Source: Chryseobacterium camelliae (lineage in GTDB: Bacteria > Bacteroidota > Bacteroidia > Flavobacteriales > Weeksellaceae). Taken from it: a stretch of DNA of 64,000 bases. This document shows, piece after piece, positions 18,727-27,394 of the stretch. Positions within the stretch are counted from its first letter, which is position 1; each line of letters begins with the position of its first letter. Location: the NCBI RefSeq assembly GCF_030818575.1, contig NZ_JAUTAL010000001.1, forward strand, positions 62,001-126,000, in the 5' to 3' direction. Made by a program: the position numbers and the translations under genes. Under the pieces are notes generated by a model. That model made no database searches. It saw only the letters and a list, made by a program, of their open reading frames with translations, and had not been told where the DNA came from.

Positions 18727-18759
18727 GAAACCGTCTCACAACTAAGGCGGTTTCTTTGT
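18727..18759 (+). terminator. Terminator closing cassette 4 and the RHS locus
   Basis: Stem GAAACCGTCT / AGGCGGTTTC (18727-18754, one G:T pair, 8-nt loop), followed by TTTGTGTATTATA. The same TTTGTGTnTTATA follows the other two cassette terminators. Confidence 0.75.
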
Positions 18760-19085
18760 GTATTATATGATTATGAAAATTATTAAATCATATTTGATAG
18801 TAGATAATTGTTTATGAACTTCAAGTATTACAATCAGCATCAGACGGTGTTATCAATATCAATCGCTCCAGCTGGTGCGAGCGTCTCGCTCGTTCCTTGA
18901 AGTCTGTATCATAAAGTAAACTAACAATCTGACAATGCCTTAAATAACAAAGGTTGTCAAGAAATTCGAGAGGGAATACATTTTATATAGCTTCTTTTAT
19001 TTTATAGTCTGTCTGCTCCTAACATAGCTTCAATTCATTTGCGTAATGATATGTTAGGATCAAGCAATACTCTGAATCAAAAAAA
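18755..19085 (+). other. 330-bp non-coding tail of the RHS locus
   Basis: No credible gene. It contains a perfect inverted repeat CGAGCG-TCT-CGCTCG (18878-18892) in an otherwise AT-rich stretch, probably a hairpin or the remnant of a dispersed element. Nothing else was recognised. Confidence 0.5.
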
Positions 19086-19114
19086 GCTGGCTTTTGAAAT
19101 TTTCAAAAGCCAGC
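19079..19114 (-). terminator. Terminator of the metallophosphoesterase-barrel gene
   Basis: Perfect stem GCTGGCTTTTGAA / TTCAAAAGCCAGC (19086-19114) with a 3-nt loop. On the minus strand it is followed by a run of seven Ts, correct for the gene ending at 19169. Confidence 0.85.
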
Positions 19115-19168
19115 CTTGTTATCTGTATCCTATCTCTGTTACAACAGAGCCAATCAGGATTAATGATC

Positions 19169-22100
19169 TTAAAACGTCATGCCCACTCCTGCGGAAATCC
19201 TGCCGCCATCCGAACCATGGAAATAATTCAGTCGGGCGGAGAACATCTCTACGATGCTGAGCCAGAAGCCGGCCCCTACCGATTGATGCCATTTCTGGGA
19301 ATCTTCATTGTCATTCAATACACGGCCGATATCGTAGCCGATCAGGATTCCCATATTGGCAGGGGCAATATTATTTCTGATCCTCCCGAAATCCCAGCGG
19401 ATTTCAGAATTGTTGGTGAAAGAAGATTTTCCGGAAAACCGGTCATTCCTGAATGCCCTCATCCCGTTATTGCCACCGATACTTGCTGCCTGGTAAAACT
19501 CAAAATCGTTATTGCTGATCCACATCCCGTTGCTGGAATTAGCCAGCACAAAACGTCCCCTTTTATCAAGCTTATGATCAAAAGAAAGCCTTCCGGATAG
19601 AATGGCGAAATTCCTGTTGTAATCTGCAAGATTGGCTTTCCAGGCCACATTTCCTACCAGTTCAAATCCAAAAGTAGGAAAAGCGGAATTATCTACATTT
19701 TTATAACTGAAAGTATAGTTTGCACCACCAAACTGCTGGTCATTGAACACTTCCTGTCTTACATCCGGCGAAATATCTACGAAACGGTCGCCGTTTCTCT
19801 GCACCTTATTATTTTCAAACGTCAGCTGGAACTGGTTCTGGATATTGTTCCAGCCTTTTTTGGAAACGGAAGGCGCAAAAAAGAACCTGGAGATTCTTGC
19901 CCGGTTGTACCAGCGTTTGGTCTCTTTGCGGTCGTATTCACTCTCATTGGACAGTCCGAAGAAATTTTCCGTAAAGCGGGGTGTGGTATAAGATGCATCA
20001 AGGTTAAAATCCCATCCGGAAATCGCTTTTTTGAAAATCCCTTTGTAAACAAGGTTAAAACCGCCTGTAGCCGTATAAAGATTAGCTTTGAGGCTATGCT
20101 TTTGCGTATACGGATCCTGAATAAAGTTATTAACCGTATAATTCGCGAGGAACCCGAAAATCACGCCGTCATCCGGATTGAAATCTGCATTGGGCAATCC
20201 TGCAACAAAATTATATTTGGGGTGCTGGTAATCATAGGTATTCACATTATAATCATTAGTAATCCGTTTGGATGCAGAACCGTCGTTATACGTATTCTTC
20301 TGGGACTTGAAATCGTAAATTTTTACCCTGTTTCCATTGGATACATTATACGTGTCATGATTATATCCTCCGATAAGCCGGATATTCATTTTAGGCTTTC
20401 CTTCGCCGGAAACTTCATAAATATCATCGTCTTCCAGCCCGTAGATCCAGAGTTCCCTGGTTTTGGTATCGGAATAGGTTTTCTCAAATACCAGTTCCGG
20501 ATTCTCATTATTTTTACCCAATCTGTATTGCTGAACCTGTACTGAATCACCATTTTTAGTGATCACAAACTTGTCCGGATGCACTGTTCCTGCGAGCGGA
20601 ACTTTCTTCTGCAATACATCATAATATTGAAATGCATAATCCTGGAGTTTTTCTTTCCTGGATTTTAATTTCTGCTGGATATCAGTGATGGTTTCATCCT
20701 GAACTTCCTTCGGCAAATTGGTAAAAGCTTCGTCTATATCACTGTTGGTAAGATGCTGCTGAATGTACTGTGCCTGCGTCGTCCAGTCCTTCTCAGAAGA
20801 ACCTTTTAGGAAAACAAGATCTAAAGGGTAAGGTTCTCTGTTGAGCCATTTTATATTTCTGATGTCACTTTTAAATGTTTTCATATGGCGGATTACCGGA
20901 ACATTCATGATGATTTTGAATGCTGCTCCATCGTATTTGCTGAAAGCCTGATCATGATCTCTTGGAATAGGCTTATAAATAATCTTATCTCCGTCCTTGT
21001 ATTCTGCCCATTTCCACTGGTCTGCATGTCGGTCCCAATCTCCAATCAGCATATCAAAGAGCCTTGCTCTGATATAAGCCTCCTGGTCAACGGAGTATTT
21101 TGCACTTTTCGTAAGGTTTCTGAGCACGTCATCCGTAGAGAGGATATCCCTGGCATCATCAAGGGATTTCAGGGTTTTAGGATCTGCGGAAAAACGTTCC
21201 TCAACCATGTAGAGCTCATCTCCGTGATGATCATTGTATTTTCCCAAAGCCTGCTGCTTAGGGATGTAATACAAGCGTGGATTGCTGTGGAAGATATCCA
21301 GCTTGTCAGCCATATTTCCTACAGAAAATGAGGTGAACGGATGATTGGCGGTATAGAAATCAAGCAAAAATCTTTCAGGGAATGTATTCTGAAGCTCATT
21401 ACCGAATGTACTTTGCCTGAATGCCATATTGTTGAGGAATCTCACCGCACTTTTTTTAACGCTCCTCATCACGAATTCCTGTCCGTTCTTAGCCTTCAGG
21501 CGCAGGCTGTTCGACTGGTTGCCGCCGCCTTCCCGAAACGGGGTATAACCTCCGTCCAGTTCAGCGATATTAGCAGTAGGAGCTTCAATAGGCATCCCGT
21601 AGTATTTCCTGTAATGGTCTCCCCACAGCCAGCGGTAGAACTTTCTTTTCTGTGTCAGCTTTTCAGGATAAATTGTAGAAGTCACCGTTGCCGGCAAAAC
21701 AGAAGGATAAGTATTGCTGAGAGGCTTTGGCTTATCCATAACGATAATTTGTGCCAGCTTTTCGAACTTTCGGTCTTTTGTTGAAAAGAATTCCACATCA
21801 GTGCTCTCATCCTTCCTGATGTTCAAAACAGCAAAACCACTTCCTCCATAAGAAAAATCGGTAGGCCGGGCAATCGTGGCAGGATTCGTTTTGGAACCGG
21901 CACCGCTGATGATCTGACGTATATTTCCGGCCTCATGGTACTGAAGGTTATGGTCATGTCCGGAAACGAAGATGATATTGTCTTTATCCTGCGCCATACT
22001 TTTCAGCCTGTTGGCCAGCTCAGCATAATGCCTGTTGAGGATATCTTCCGGACTGGCGCCTGATGTGCTTCTAAGCACATTAACGACCGTAGCAATCCCC

Positions 22101-22885
22101 GGAGCAGGAATCTTGCTTTCCAATAAGAACAGATTGGATGCTGCCGAGCTGTAGCCTGCATGCGTTCCACTGCTGATGATCGGGTGGTGCAGTGCCACAA
22201 TAATTCTTTTATCCTGATTTTTATTGATAAGGTGCTTGAATTCCGTGTATAGCCCTTCACGGGTCTTGATATCACAGTCTTTATTAATTCCCGGCTCCTT
22301 ATCCCAGTTGGTAAGGGCCCATTCCGTATCAATCACGATGAGCTTGATATCATCGGTGAGGCTGATATCATCGATAGGGCAGGAGTTTTTGGGCAGGAAA
22401 GCTTTTTTATCTTTCATATAGGCTTTAACCATATTTTCCTGTGCCTTCAGACCATTCAGGCCGTGGTACCAGTCATGGTTCCCCGGGATGACCAGCGTCC
22501 TGCCTTTAAAATTGCGGGTTACGGCAAGCTGGTCCTCCAGCTTCTGTTTTGCGAGTGCATACCCCGGATCGCCCTCTTCAGGCATTCCCGACGGATAAAT
22601 ATTGTCTCCCAGGAAGATCAGCATGGAATTCTGGTCTGCCGAATCCAGCTTATTTTTAAGCGTGTTCAGTGTATATTGGGCCTGGGCTTCATCTGCATTA
22701 CCGGCATCGCCGATGAGGAAGATCTTGAAATCATTTTCAGGCATAGATCTTGAGGCATCTGTTTCCGAAAGGTTTTTGCCTTTTTTCACCGTGTACGTAG
22801 CACAGGAATACAGCAGGCTCGGAACCAGCAGAAATCTCAGCGGAACTGAGAATCTTTTTAGATGAGTTTTCAGGGATAAATTCAT
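19169..22885 (-). CDS. Metallophosphoesterase lipoprotein fused to an outer-membrane barrel
   Basis: The 1238-residue protein starts with a signal and lipobox-like Cys (LLVPSLLYSCATY, Cys28). Residues about 50-350 form a calcineurin-type phosphoesterase: GDAGN, FLGDNIYP, GNHDWYHG, ALHHP, SGHDHN. A long middle region follows, with a kinase-like phrase IPRDHDQAFSKYDG. The last ~350 residues are beta-rich with BamA/D15-type features (GNNGMRAFRNDRFSGKS) and end in aromatic F. The protein is thus expected in the outer membrane with a phosphoesterase domain; its substrate is unknown. It is divergent from the HD-PycTM gene with only 26 bp between start codons. Confidence 0.8.
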   Translation of the reverse strand: MNLSLKTHLKRFSVPLRFLLVPSLLYSCATYTVKKGKNLSETDASRSMPENDFKIFLIGDAGNADEAQAQYTLNTLKNKLDSADQNSMLIFLGDNIYPSGMPEEGDPGYALAKQKLEDQLAVTRNFKGRTLVIPGNHDWYHGLNGLKAQENMVKAYMKDKKAFLPKNSCPIDDISLTDDIKLIVIDTEWALTNWDKEPGINKDCDIKTREGLYTEFKHLINKNQDKRIIVALHHPIISSGTHAGYSSAASNLFLLESKIPAPGIATVVNVLRSTSGASPEDILNRHYAELANRLKSMAQDKDNIIFVSGHDHNLQYHEAGNIRQIISGAGSKTNPATIARPTDFSYGGSGFAVLNIRKDESTDVEFFSTKDRKFEKLAQIIVMDKPKPLSNTYPSVLPATVTSTIYPEKLTQKRKFYRWLWGDHYRKYYGMPIEAPTANIAELDGGYTPFREGGGNQSNSLRLKAKNGQEFVMRSVKKSAVRFLNNMAFRQSTFGNELQNTFPERFLLDFYTANHPFTSFSVGNMADKLDIFHSNPRLYYIPKQQALGKYNDHHGDELYMVEERFSADPKTLKSLDDARDILSTDDVLRNLTKSAKYSVDQEAYIRARLFDMLIGDWDRHADQWKWAEYKDGDKIIYKPIPRDHDQAFSKYDGAAFKIIMNVPVIRHMKTFKSDIRNIKWLNREPYPLDLVFLKGSSEKDWTTQAQYIQQHLTNSDIDEAFTNLPKEVQDETITDIQQKLKSRKEKLQDYAFQYYDVLQKKVPLAGTVHPDKFVITKNGDSVQVQQYRLGKNNENPELVFEKTYSDTKTRELWIYGLEDDDIYEVSGEGKPKMNIRLIGGYNHDTYNVSNGNRVKIYDFKSQKNTYNDGSASKRITNDYNVNTYDYQHPKYNFVAGLPNADFNPDDGVIFGFLANYTVNNFIQDPYTQKHSLKANLYTATGGFNLVYKGIFKKAISGWDFNLDASYTTPRFTENFFGLSNESEYDRKETKRWYNRARISRFFFAPSVSKKGWNNIQNQFQLTFENNKVQRNGDRFVDISPDVRQEVFNDQQFGGANYTFSYKNVDNSAFPTFGFELVGNVAWKANLADYNRNFAILSGRLSFDHKLDKRGRFVLANSSNGMWISNNDFEFYQAASIGGNNGMRAFRNDRFSGKSSFTNNSEIRWDFGRIRNNIAPANMGILIGYDIGRVLNDNEDSQKWHQSVGAGFWLSIVEMFSARLNYFHGSDGGRISAGVGMTF

Positions 22886-22911
22886 AAATTTACATTAATC
22901 AAATTTCAGGA

Positions 22912-24081
22912 ATGAATATTTTACACAAAGCTAAAGATTATGTGGAAACCTTATTTAAAAATAGGTTATCTTCTATATATTTTTATCATAATTTCGTCCA
23001 TACTACATATACGGTCAACAAGGCGGAAGAAATCATGAAACATACCCCGGTCTCGGCGGAAGACCAGGAAAAAGTATTGCTGGCCCTCTGGTTTCATGAT
23101 ACCGGATACGTTGAGAGCCCTGAGAATCATGAGGAGAAAGGAGTTGAAATCATGAAAAATTTCCTTCAGCAGGAGCAATATCCCCAACATAAGATCGATG
23201 ATATTGCCCAACTGATTTTAGCCACCCAAATCACCCATGAACCGCAGACACTATTGGAAAAAATTGTGAAAGACGCGGACTGCAGCCATTTCGCAAGCCA
23301 TGATTACAATGATATTTCCGATGCTTTAAGAAAAGAATGGGAGCTGACCAATGTAAGATGTTTCTCCAATGAGCAATGGAACGAAGGTAATCTCAATATG
23401 CTCAGGAACAAACACAAATTCTATACCGATTATGCCAAAGAGAACTGGGAGCCGCTAAAAAAGAAAAATATAAAAAAAATTGAAAAAAAGCTGATCAAGG
23501 AAGAGGATAAAAAAGAAGACCGGAAAGAGGCTGCGGATTCTAAGAAAGAAAAATCGGACAGAAGTGTGGATACCCTGTTCAGGATAACCCTGAGCAACCA
23601 TACCAGACTGAGTGATATTGCCGACAGCAAAGCCAATATCCTGCTTTCCGTTAATGCCATCATCATCTCTGTATGCCTTTCCGTACTCGTCCCGAAACTG
23701 GATGCACCAAGGAATTCACACCTGATCATTCCAAGCTTTATATTGCTCCTTTCCAGTGTGCTGACCATTATTTTTGCCATCCTTTCTACCAAACCGAATG
23801 TAACCAAAGCCAGGTTCTCGCTTCAGGATGTCAAAGACCGTAAGGTGAATCTTCTATTCTTCGGGAACTTTAACAGGATGCTCTTCGAGGATTATCAGGA
23901 AGCGATGAATGTGCTGATCAAGGACCGGGATTATATTTATGACTCTATGGTAAAGGACCTATACTTTCTGGGGAAAGTCCTGGACCGTAAATATAAGCTT
24001 CTGTCTACCACCTATAAGATTTTTATGGCGGGGATTGTTATTTCCGTATTGTCTTTCGGTTATGCTTTTCTGACGCTTTAA
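22912..24081 (+). CDS. HD domain protein with C-terminal PycTM (Pycsar effector-type) membrane domain
   Basis: Residues 1-200 are an HD phosphohydrolase-type domain: HNFVH, WFHDTGY and KDADCSH supply the usual His/Asp ligands. A highly charged Lys/Glu linker (about 180-218) leads to a C-terminal module DTLFRITLSNHTRLSDIADSK followed by two hydrophobic helices (about 240-290) and a third at the end (about 365-388). That module matches the PycTM/DUF5706 family, effectors of Pycsar anti-phage systems that disrupt the membrane on binding cyclic nucleotides. No nucleotide cyclase gene is nearby, so a defence role is not shown. The bestrophin-like gene starts 16 nt downstream. Confidence 0.75.
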   Translation: MNILHKAKDYVETLFKNRLSSIYFYHNFVHTTYTVNKAEEIMKHTPVSAEDQEKVLLALWFHDTGYVESPENHEEKGVEIMKNFLQQEQYPQHKIDDIAQLILATQITHEPQTLLEKIVKDADCSHFASHDYNDISDALRKEWELTNVRCFSNEQWNEGNLNMLRNKHKFYTDYAKENWEPLKKKNIKKIEKKLIKEEDKKEDRKEAADSKKEKSDRSVDTLFRITLSNHTRLSDIADSKANILLSVNAIIISVCLSVLVPKLDAPRNSHLIIPSFILLLSSVLTIIFAILSTKPNVTKARFSLQDVKDRKVNLLFFGNFNRMLFEDYQEAMNVLIKDRDYIYDSMVKDLYFLGKVLDRKYKLLSTTYKIFMAGIVISVLSFGYAFLTL

Positions 24082-24097
24082 TGCAAACACAATAAGA

Positions 24098-25021
24098 ATG
24101 ATCATAAGGCAACGCGTTCACTGGCTAAAGATGCTCTTCATATGGAAAGGGTCTGTTCTGAAGAAGATTATGGTACAGCTTGCTGTCATCACGCTTTTTT
24201 CATTGGCTATTTACTATTTTAAAGGAAAGGTTCTCGATTATAAGGTTCACCTTAATCCTGCTATCTTCACCCTTATTGGCCTTGCACTGGCCATTTTTAT
24301 GGGTTTCTGCAACTCAGCCAGCTACGACCGGTATTGGGAAGGGCGCAAACTTTGGGGCGTGTTGGTCAATGAGACCCGTTCCCTTACAAGGCAGATTTTT
24401 TCATTTGTCAATGATCAGGGGCCAGACGCTTATGAAGAAAAACAGAAAATAACAAAAGTGATTGCAGCATTCTGCTGGTCGCTGAATGATTATCTGAGGG
24501 ATAAACCCGGTACCCACAGTCTTGATCACCTGCTCTCCAAAGAACAGATCCGGCAGTTGCAGGGGAAAAAGTTCATACCGAATATCATTCTCGGTTTTAT
24601 AGCCGACTGGCTGAATGATCAGCACAGCAAGGGAAATATAGACAGCATCATCATGGCTTCTATGGATGAACGCCTGAATCAGTTTTCAACAATCCTTGGG
24701 GGCTGTGAACGGATCCATAATACGCCTTTGCCTTTTGCGTACAGTGTATTGCTGCACAGGACCGTCTATCTGTACTGCTTCTGGCTTCCGTTTGGGCTGG
24801 TGGATATTGTAGGCTGGATGATGCCACTGGTTGTCCTTTTGATCAGCTACACATTCATCGCACTGGATGCCATTATCCAGGAAATCGGGGAACCTTTTGG
24901 AGAAGAGGAAAATGATCTTGCCCTGAACAGCATTTGCAGGACTATTGAATATTCAATTTTTGAGCAGGCCGGAATTCAGCAGGAACAGCCGGTGATCGTA
25001 CATTCTTATGTAGTGGACTGA
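24098..25021 (+). CDS. Bestrophin-family (UPF0187) anion channel
   Basis: The 307-residue membrane protein has helices near residues 25-45, 55-72, 220-245 and 250-270. FMGFCNSASYDRYWEGRKLWG (about 70-90) and the SLTRQ motif after it are hallmarks of the bacterial bestrophin-like family. These form pentameric ion channels; the ion and role here are unknown. It probably shares a transcript with the upstream HD-PycTM gene. Its stop abuts the stop of the convergent gene with no spacer. Confidence 0.8.
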   Translation: MIIRQRVHWLKMLFIWKGSVLKKIMVQLAVITLFSLAIYYFKGKVLDYKVHLNPAIFTLIGLALAIFMGFCNSASYDRYWEGRKLWGVLVNETRSLTRQIFSFVNDQGPDAYEEKQKITKVIAAFCWSLNDYLRDKPGTHSLDHLLSKEQIRQLQGKKFIPNIILGFIADWLNDQHSKGNIDSIIMASMDERLNQFSTILGGCERIHNTPLPFAYSVLLHRTVYLYCFWLPFGLVDIVGWMMPLVVLLISYTFIALDAIIQEIGEPFGEEENDLALNSICRTIEYSIFEQAGIQQEQPVIVHSYVVD

Positions 25022-27322
25022 TTAAGCTATTGAAACCCTTAACGCGAGCAGCCCTGTAATTCCCTGAAGGTCTTCTACCTTCAGGAATTCCACATCGTTC
25101 CGCAACCTTCCTTTTTTCTGGAGCCTGTTGATGTACTGAAGGTATTCTTTCTGGTTTTCCATACCGAAATAGACTACAGTAATCTTTCCGGGGCAGGTAA
25201 GGCGTTCCGGTGAGCCTTTGATATGGGCTTTGTCAAGCCTTTTTTTAATGATCTCATAATAAGAATTGTAGGCACCATCTACATCAAACCGCTTTTCGTC
25301 CATCCGGAACCGGATATCCACTCTCTCATTATAGACAAAAATCAATGAGGCAATATCCAGAGGAACAGGAAGACTGCCTTTAAACGCGCTGAATTGACGC
25401 TCCATCCGGCAGATGGTTTTCAGCTGCCAGTATCTCAGCTCTTTCATCAGTTTCGTGCTGTAGTGGAGATTGGGTGCGATAGTGGCTCCTATATAGAGGT
25501 TATGTTCAACTCCGTCTGATTTAAACCGCTCATAATAATGCGGAAAAATCTGTTGTGCCTCAACCTGATTTTCATCCAGGACATCTGCCAGTTTCCTGTT
25601 CACTAATGTGATGGATTCGTCCAGGTCTTTCCGGTGGGCGTAAAAAAGATCATTCTGGGAAAATACCCGGGAAAAATAATCCTTAATATTTTTTCTTACC
25701 GGTTCCGGGGATTTTACTTCCAGTTTTGCCTGCAGGTAAGGATGGATGTCTTCCCTGAGCAGCCTTTGGAAACGCTGTTCCGTATCTGCTTTAATGTCAT
25801 TGTTCAGCTCAGTACCAAATACTTCCAATGCTAGGATAAAAGGCTCGGTATCGGTTCCCATACCATCTAAAAGGTCATGAAGGCAGGCGATCTGCTCATT
25901 AAGGTCCTCCATCATCAGCTGGAAGCGTTTCTCGGAAGAAGAACGGATATCCGAGAAACCGAAAAGAGGAGTCAGGTTCCTGAAGGAAATCTGTTTCAGC
26001 GTATATATCTTCTTTGCCAGTGAAGCATTGAAATACTTTTCTGCCTCATTCCTGAATTTCCAGACTACACTGTTGTGGATAGAGGTATATTCCCGCTGGA
26101 TAATGGCTTCAATCTGAAAGTCCTTTTCAAAATTGAAGCGGTTGATGGAGAACAGGATCATATCCGTGAAAAACTCCATTTTTTTAAGCTTGAGTCCGTT
26201 AAAGCTGTTCGGGATCGGAGAGGTGAATTCAATGATCGCCAGGAGCTCATTATCCTTCATCACCGGAATTACCATAAAGCTGTTGATCTCGTTTTCTTTC
26301 AGTACGGCAAAGGAAGGCAGCGATTTTATTTCGTTGTCCATATGGTCCGTATTGGATACAACGATTGGCTTTGAATTGTAGCTTAAATTGTTGAATGTAC
26401 TTTTCCTGGTTTGTTCATCAAAAGCGTTGATCCAGAAATCTAGGATATGGTGGGTGAAAAGGTTTTCATAAATGGGAAGCTTTTCCAGCCGCTGGTCTTT
26501 TTTGTTGAACAGCATCAGCCCGAAATTCAGTTTCGGAACATCGAAATACGATTTGAAAATCTCAACGAGGTTCTCATCGGGCGCAAGGTTTTCCGGGTCT
26601 ATGCTGATCATGCTGGATTTAAGGTCAGACAATGCGACCTCTGAAGTACAGTCCACCAGGGAAATAATGGTAAAGCCTTCCATAATCCAGGACTCGGAAG
26701 GGAAATATTTCCTCCAGAGCCTGTAATCATCCAGATTTTCCAGAAGCAGGTCTATGGTTTCATCAGACAGTTCCTGGGCATTACTGGTAGGGTAGACTTC
26801 CGTAAAATCAGAATTCACGGTAATCTTATAATGTTTCATGATGCCGTGCTTATCCGGGATATCGTAATAAAAGGGTAGCGTCGTCTTGATGTTTTTCTTA
26901 AAATAGCTCTGGAGGATCATGCAGCAGCAGAACACATAGAATTCATCCTCGTCAATATTCCTGAGTTCAATTTCGAAATCTTTACCTGCATCTCTGAGGA
27001 TATTTTTAAACCTTTCCGTATAATTGAAGGTAATGCCGGACAGCGGAACGCTGGCCGCCTTTATCTCATTGTTTGTAAGCCCGGTTGGAAAAAGGTCTGC
27101 AAGCAGCAGGCGGATGAGGTCTTCATGTTTCTCGAGTAGTGAGGCGTCCTGAAAACCATCCCTCAGTTCCTGAAAATTTTTGACTTTGTCGATCAGTGAT
27201 TCTGCATAATTGACGCGGTATTCCAAACGGTCATTATACCGGATATGCTCAAGCACATCCAAATATTTTTTGAATGAAATATAAACCTTGAAAGGAGCGT
27301 CTTTTTTATAAAGATTGGCCAA
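25022..27322 (-). CDS. Large GAF-domain-like protein, unknown role
   Basis: The 766-residue soluble protein lacks a signal peptide. Residues about 260-410 resemble a GAF domain (PIVVSNTDHMDNEIKSLPSF, NSFMVIPVMKDNELLAIIEF), a fold that senses small ligands. The flanking regions are helical and unrecognised; I see no kinase, cyclase or EAL motifs, so it may act as a sensor or scaffold. Upstream lies the terminator of the nuo operon, so it has its own promoter. It ends tail to tail with the bestrophin-like gene, with no gap. Confidence 0.65.
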   Translation of the reverse strand: MANLYKKDAPFKVYISFKKYLDVLEHIRYNDRLEYRVNYAESLIDKVKNFQELRDGFQDASLLEKHEDLIRLLLADLFPTGLTNNEIKAASVPLSGITFNYTERFKNILRDAGKDFEIELRNIDEDEFYVFCCCMILQSYFKKNIKTTLPFYYDIPDKHGIMKHYKITVNSDFTEVYPTSNAQELSDETIDLLLENLDDYRLWRKYFPSESWIMEGFTIISLVDCTSEVALSDLKSSMISIDPENLAPDENLVEIFKSYFDVPKLNFGLMLFNKKDQRLEKLPIYENLFTHHILDFWINAFDEQTRKSTFNNLSYNSKPIVVSNTDHMDNEIKSLPSFAVLKENEINSFMVIPVMKDNELLAIIEFTSPIPNSFNGLKLKKMEFFTDMILFSINRFNFEKDFQIEAIIQREYTSIHNSVVWKFRNEAEKYFNASLAKKIYTLKQISFRNLTPLFGFSDIRSSSEKRFQLMMEDLNEQIACLHDLLDGMGTDTEPFILALEVFGTELNNDIKADTEQRFQRLLREDIHPYLQAKLEVKSPEPVRKNIKDYFSRVFSQNDLFYAHRKDLDESITLVNRKLADVLDENQVEAQQIFPHYYERFKSDGVEHNLYIGATIAPNLHYSTKLMKELRYWQLKTICRMERQFSAFKGSLPVPLDIASLIFVYNERVDIRFRMDEKRFDVDGAYNSYYEIIKKRLDKAHIKGSPERLTCPGKITVVYFGMENQKEYLQYINRLQKKGRLRNDVEFLKVEDLQGITGLLALRVSIA

Positions 27323-27344
27323 AACCTGAATTTAAAGTAAAGGT

Positions 27345-27373
27345 AAAAAAAAACCACAACATCGAAGTTGTGG
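27345..27373 (-). terminator. Terminator of the nuo operon
   Basis: Stem CCACAAC / GTTGTGG (27354-27373, 6-nt loop), followed on the minus strand by nine Ts. It is 22 nt beyond the nuoN stop. Confidence 0.85.
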
Positions 27374-27394
27374 CTGTATATTTTAATCGGATTA

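Noticed and set aside
19094..19600. Plus-strand ORF of 168 residues
   Set aside because: It lies fully antisense to the outer-membrane barrel domain, which has clear family features. No independent support.
27345..27394. Attenuator for the GAF-type gene
   Set aside because: The hairpin and T-run fit a terminator of nuoN on the same strand. The GAF-type start is downstream of it, so attenuation is possible but not shown.
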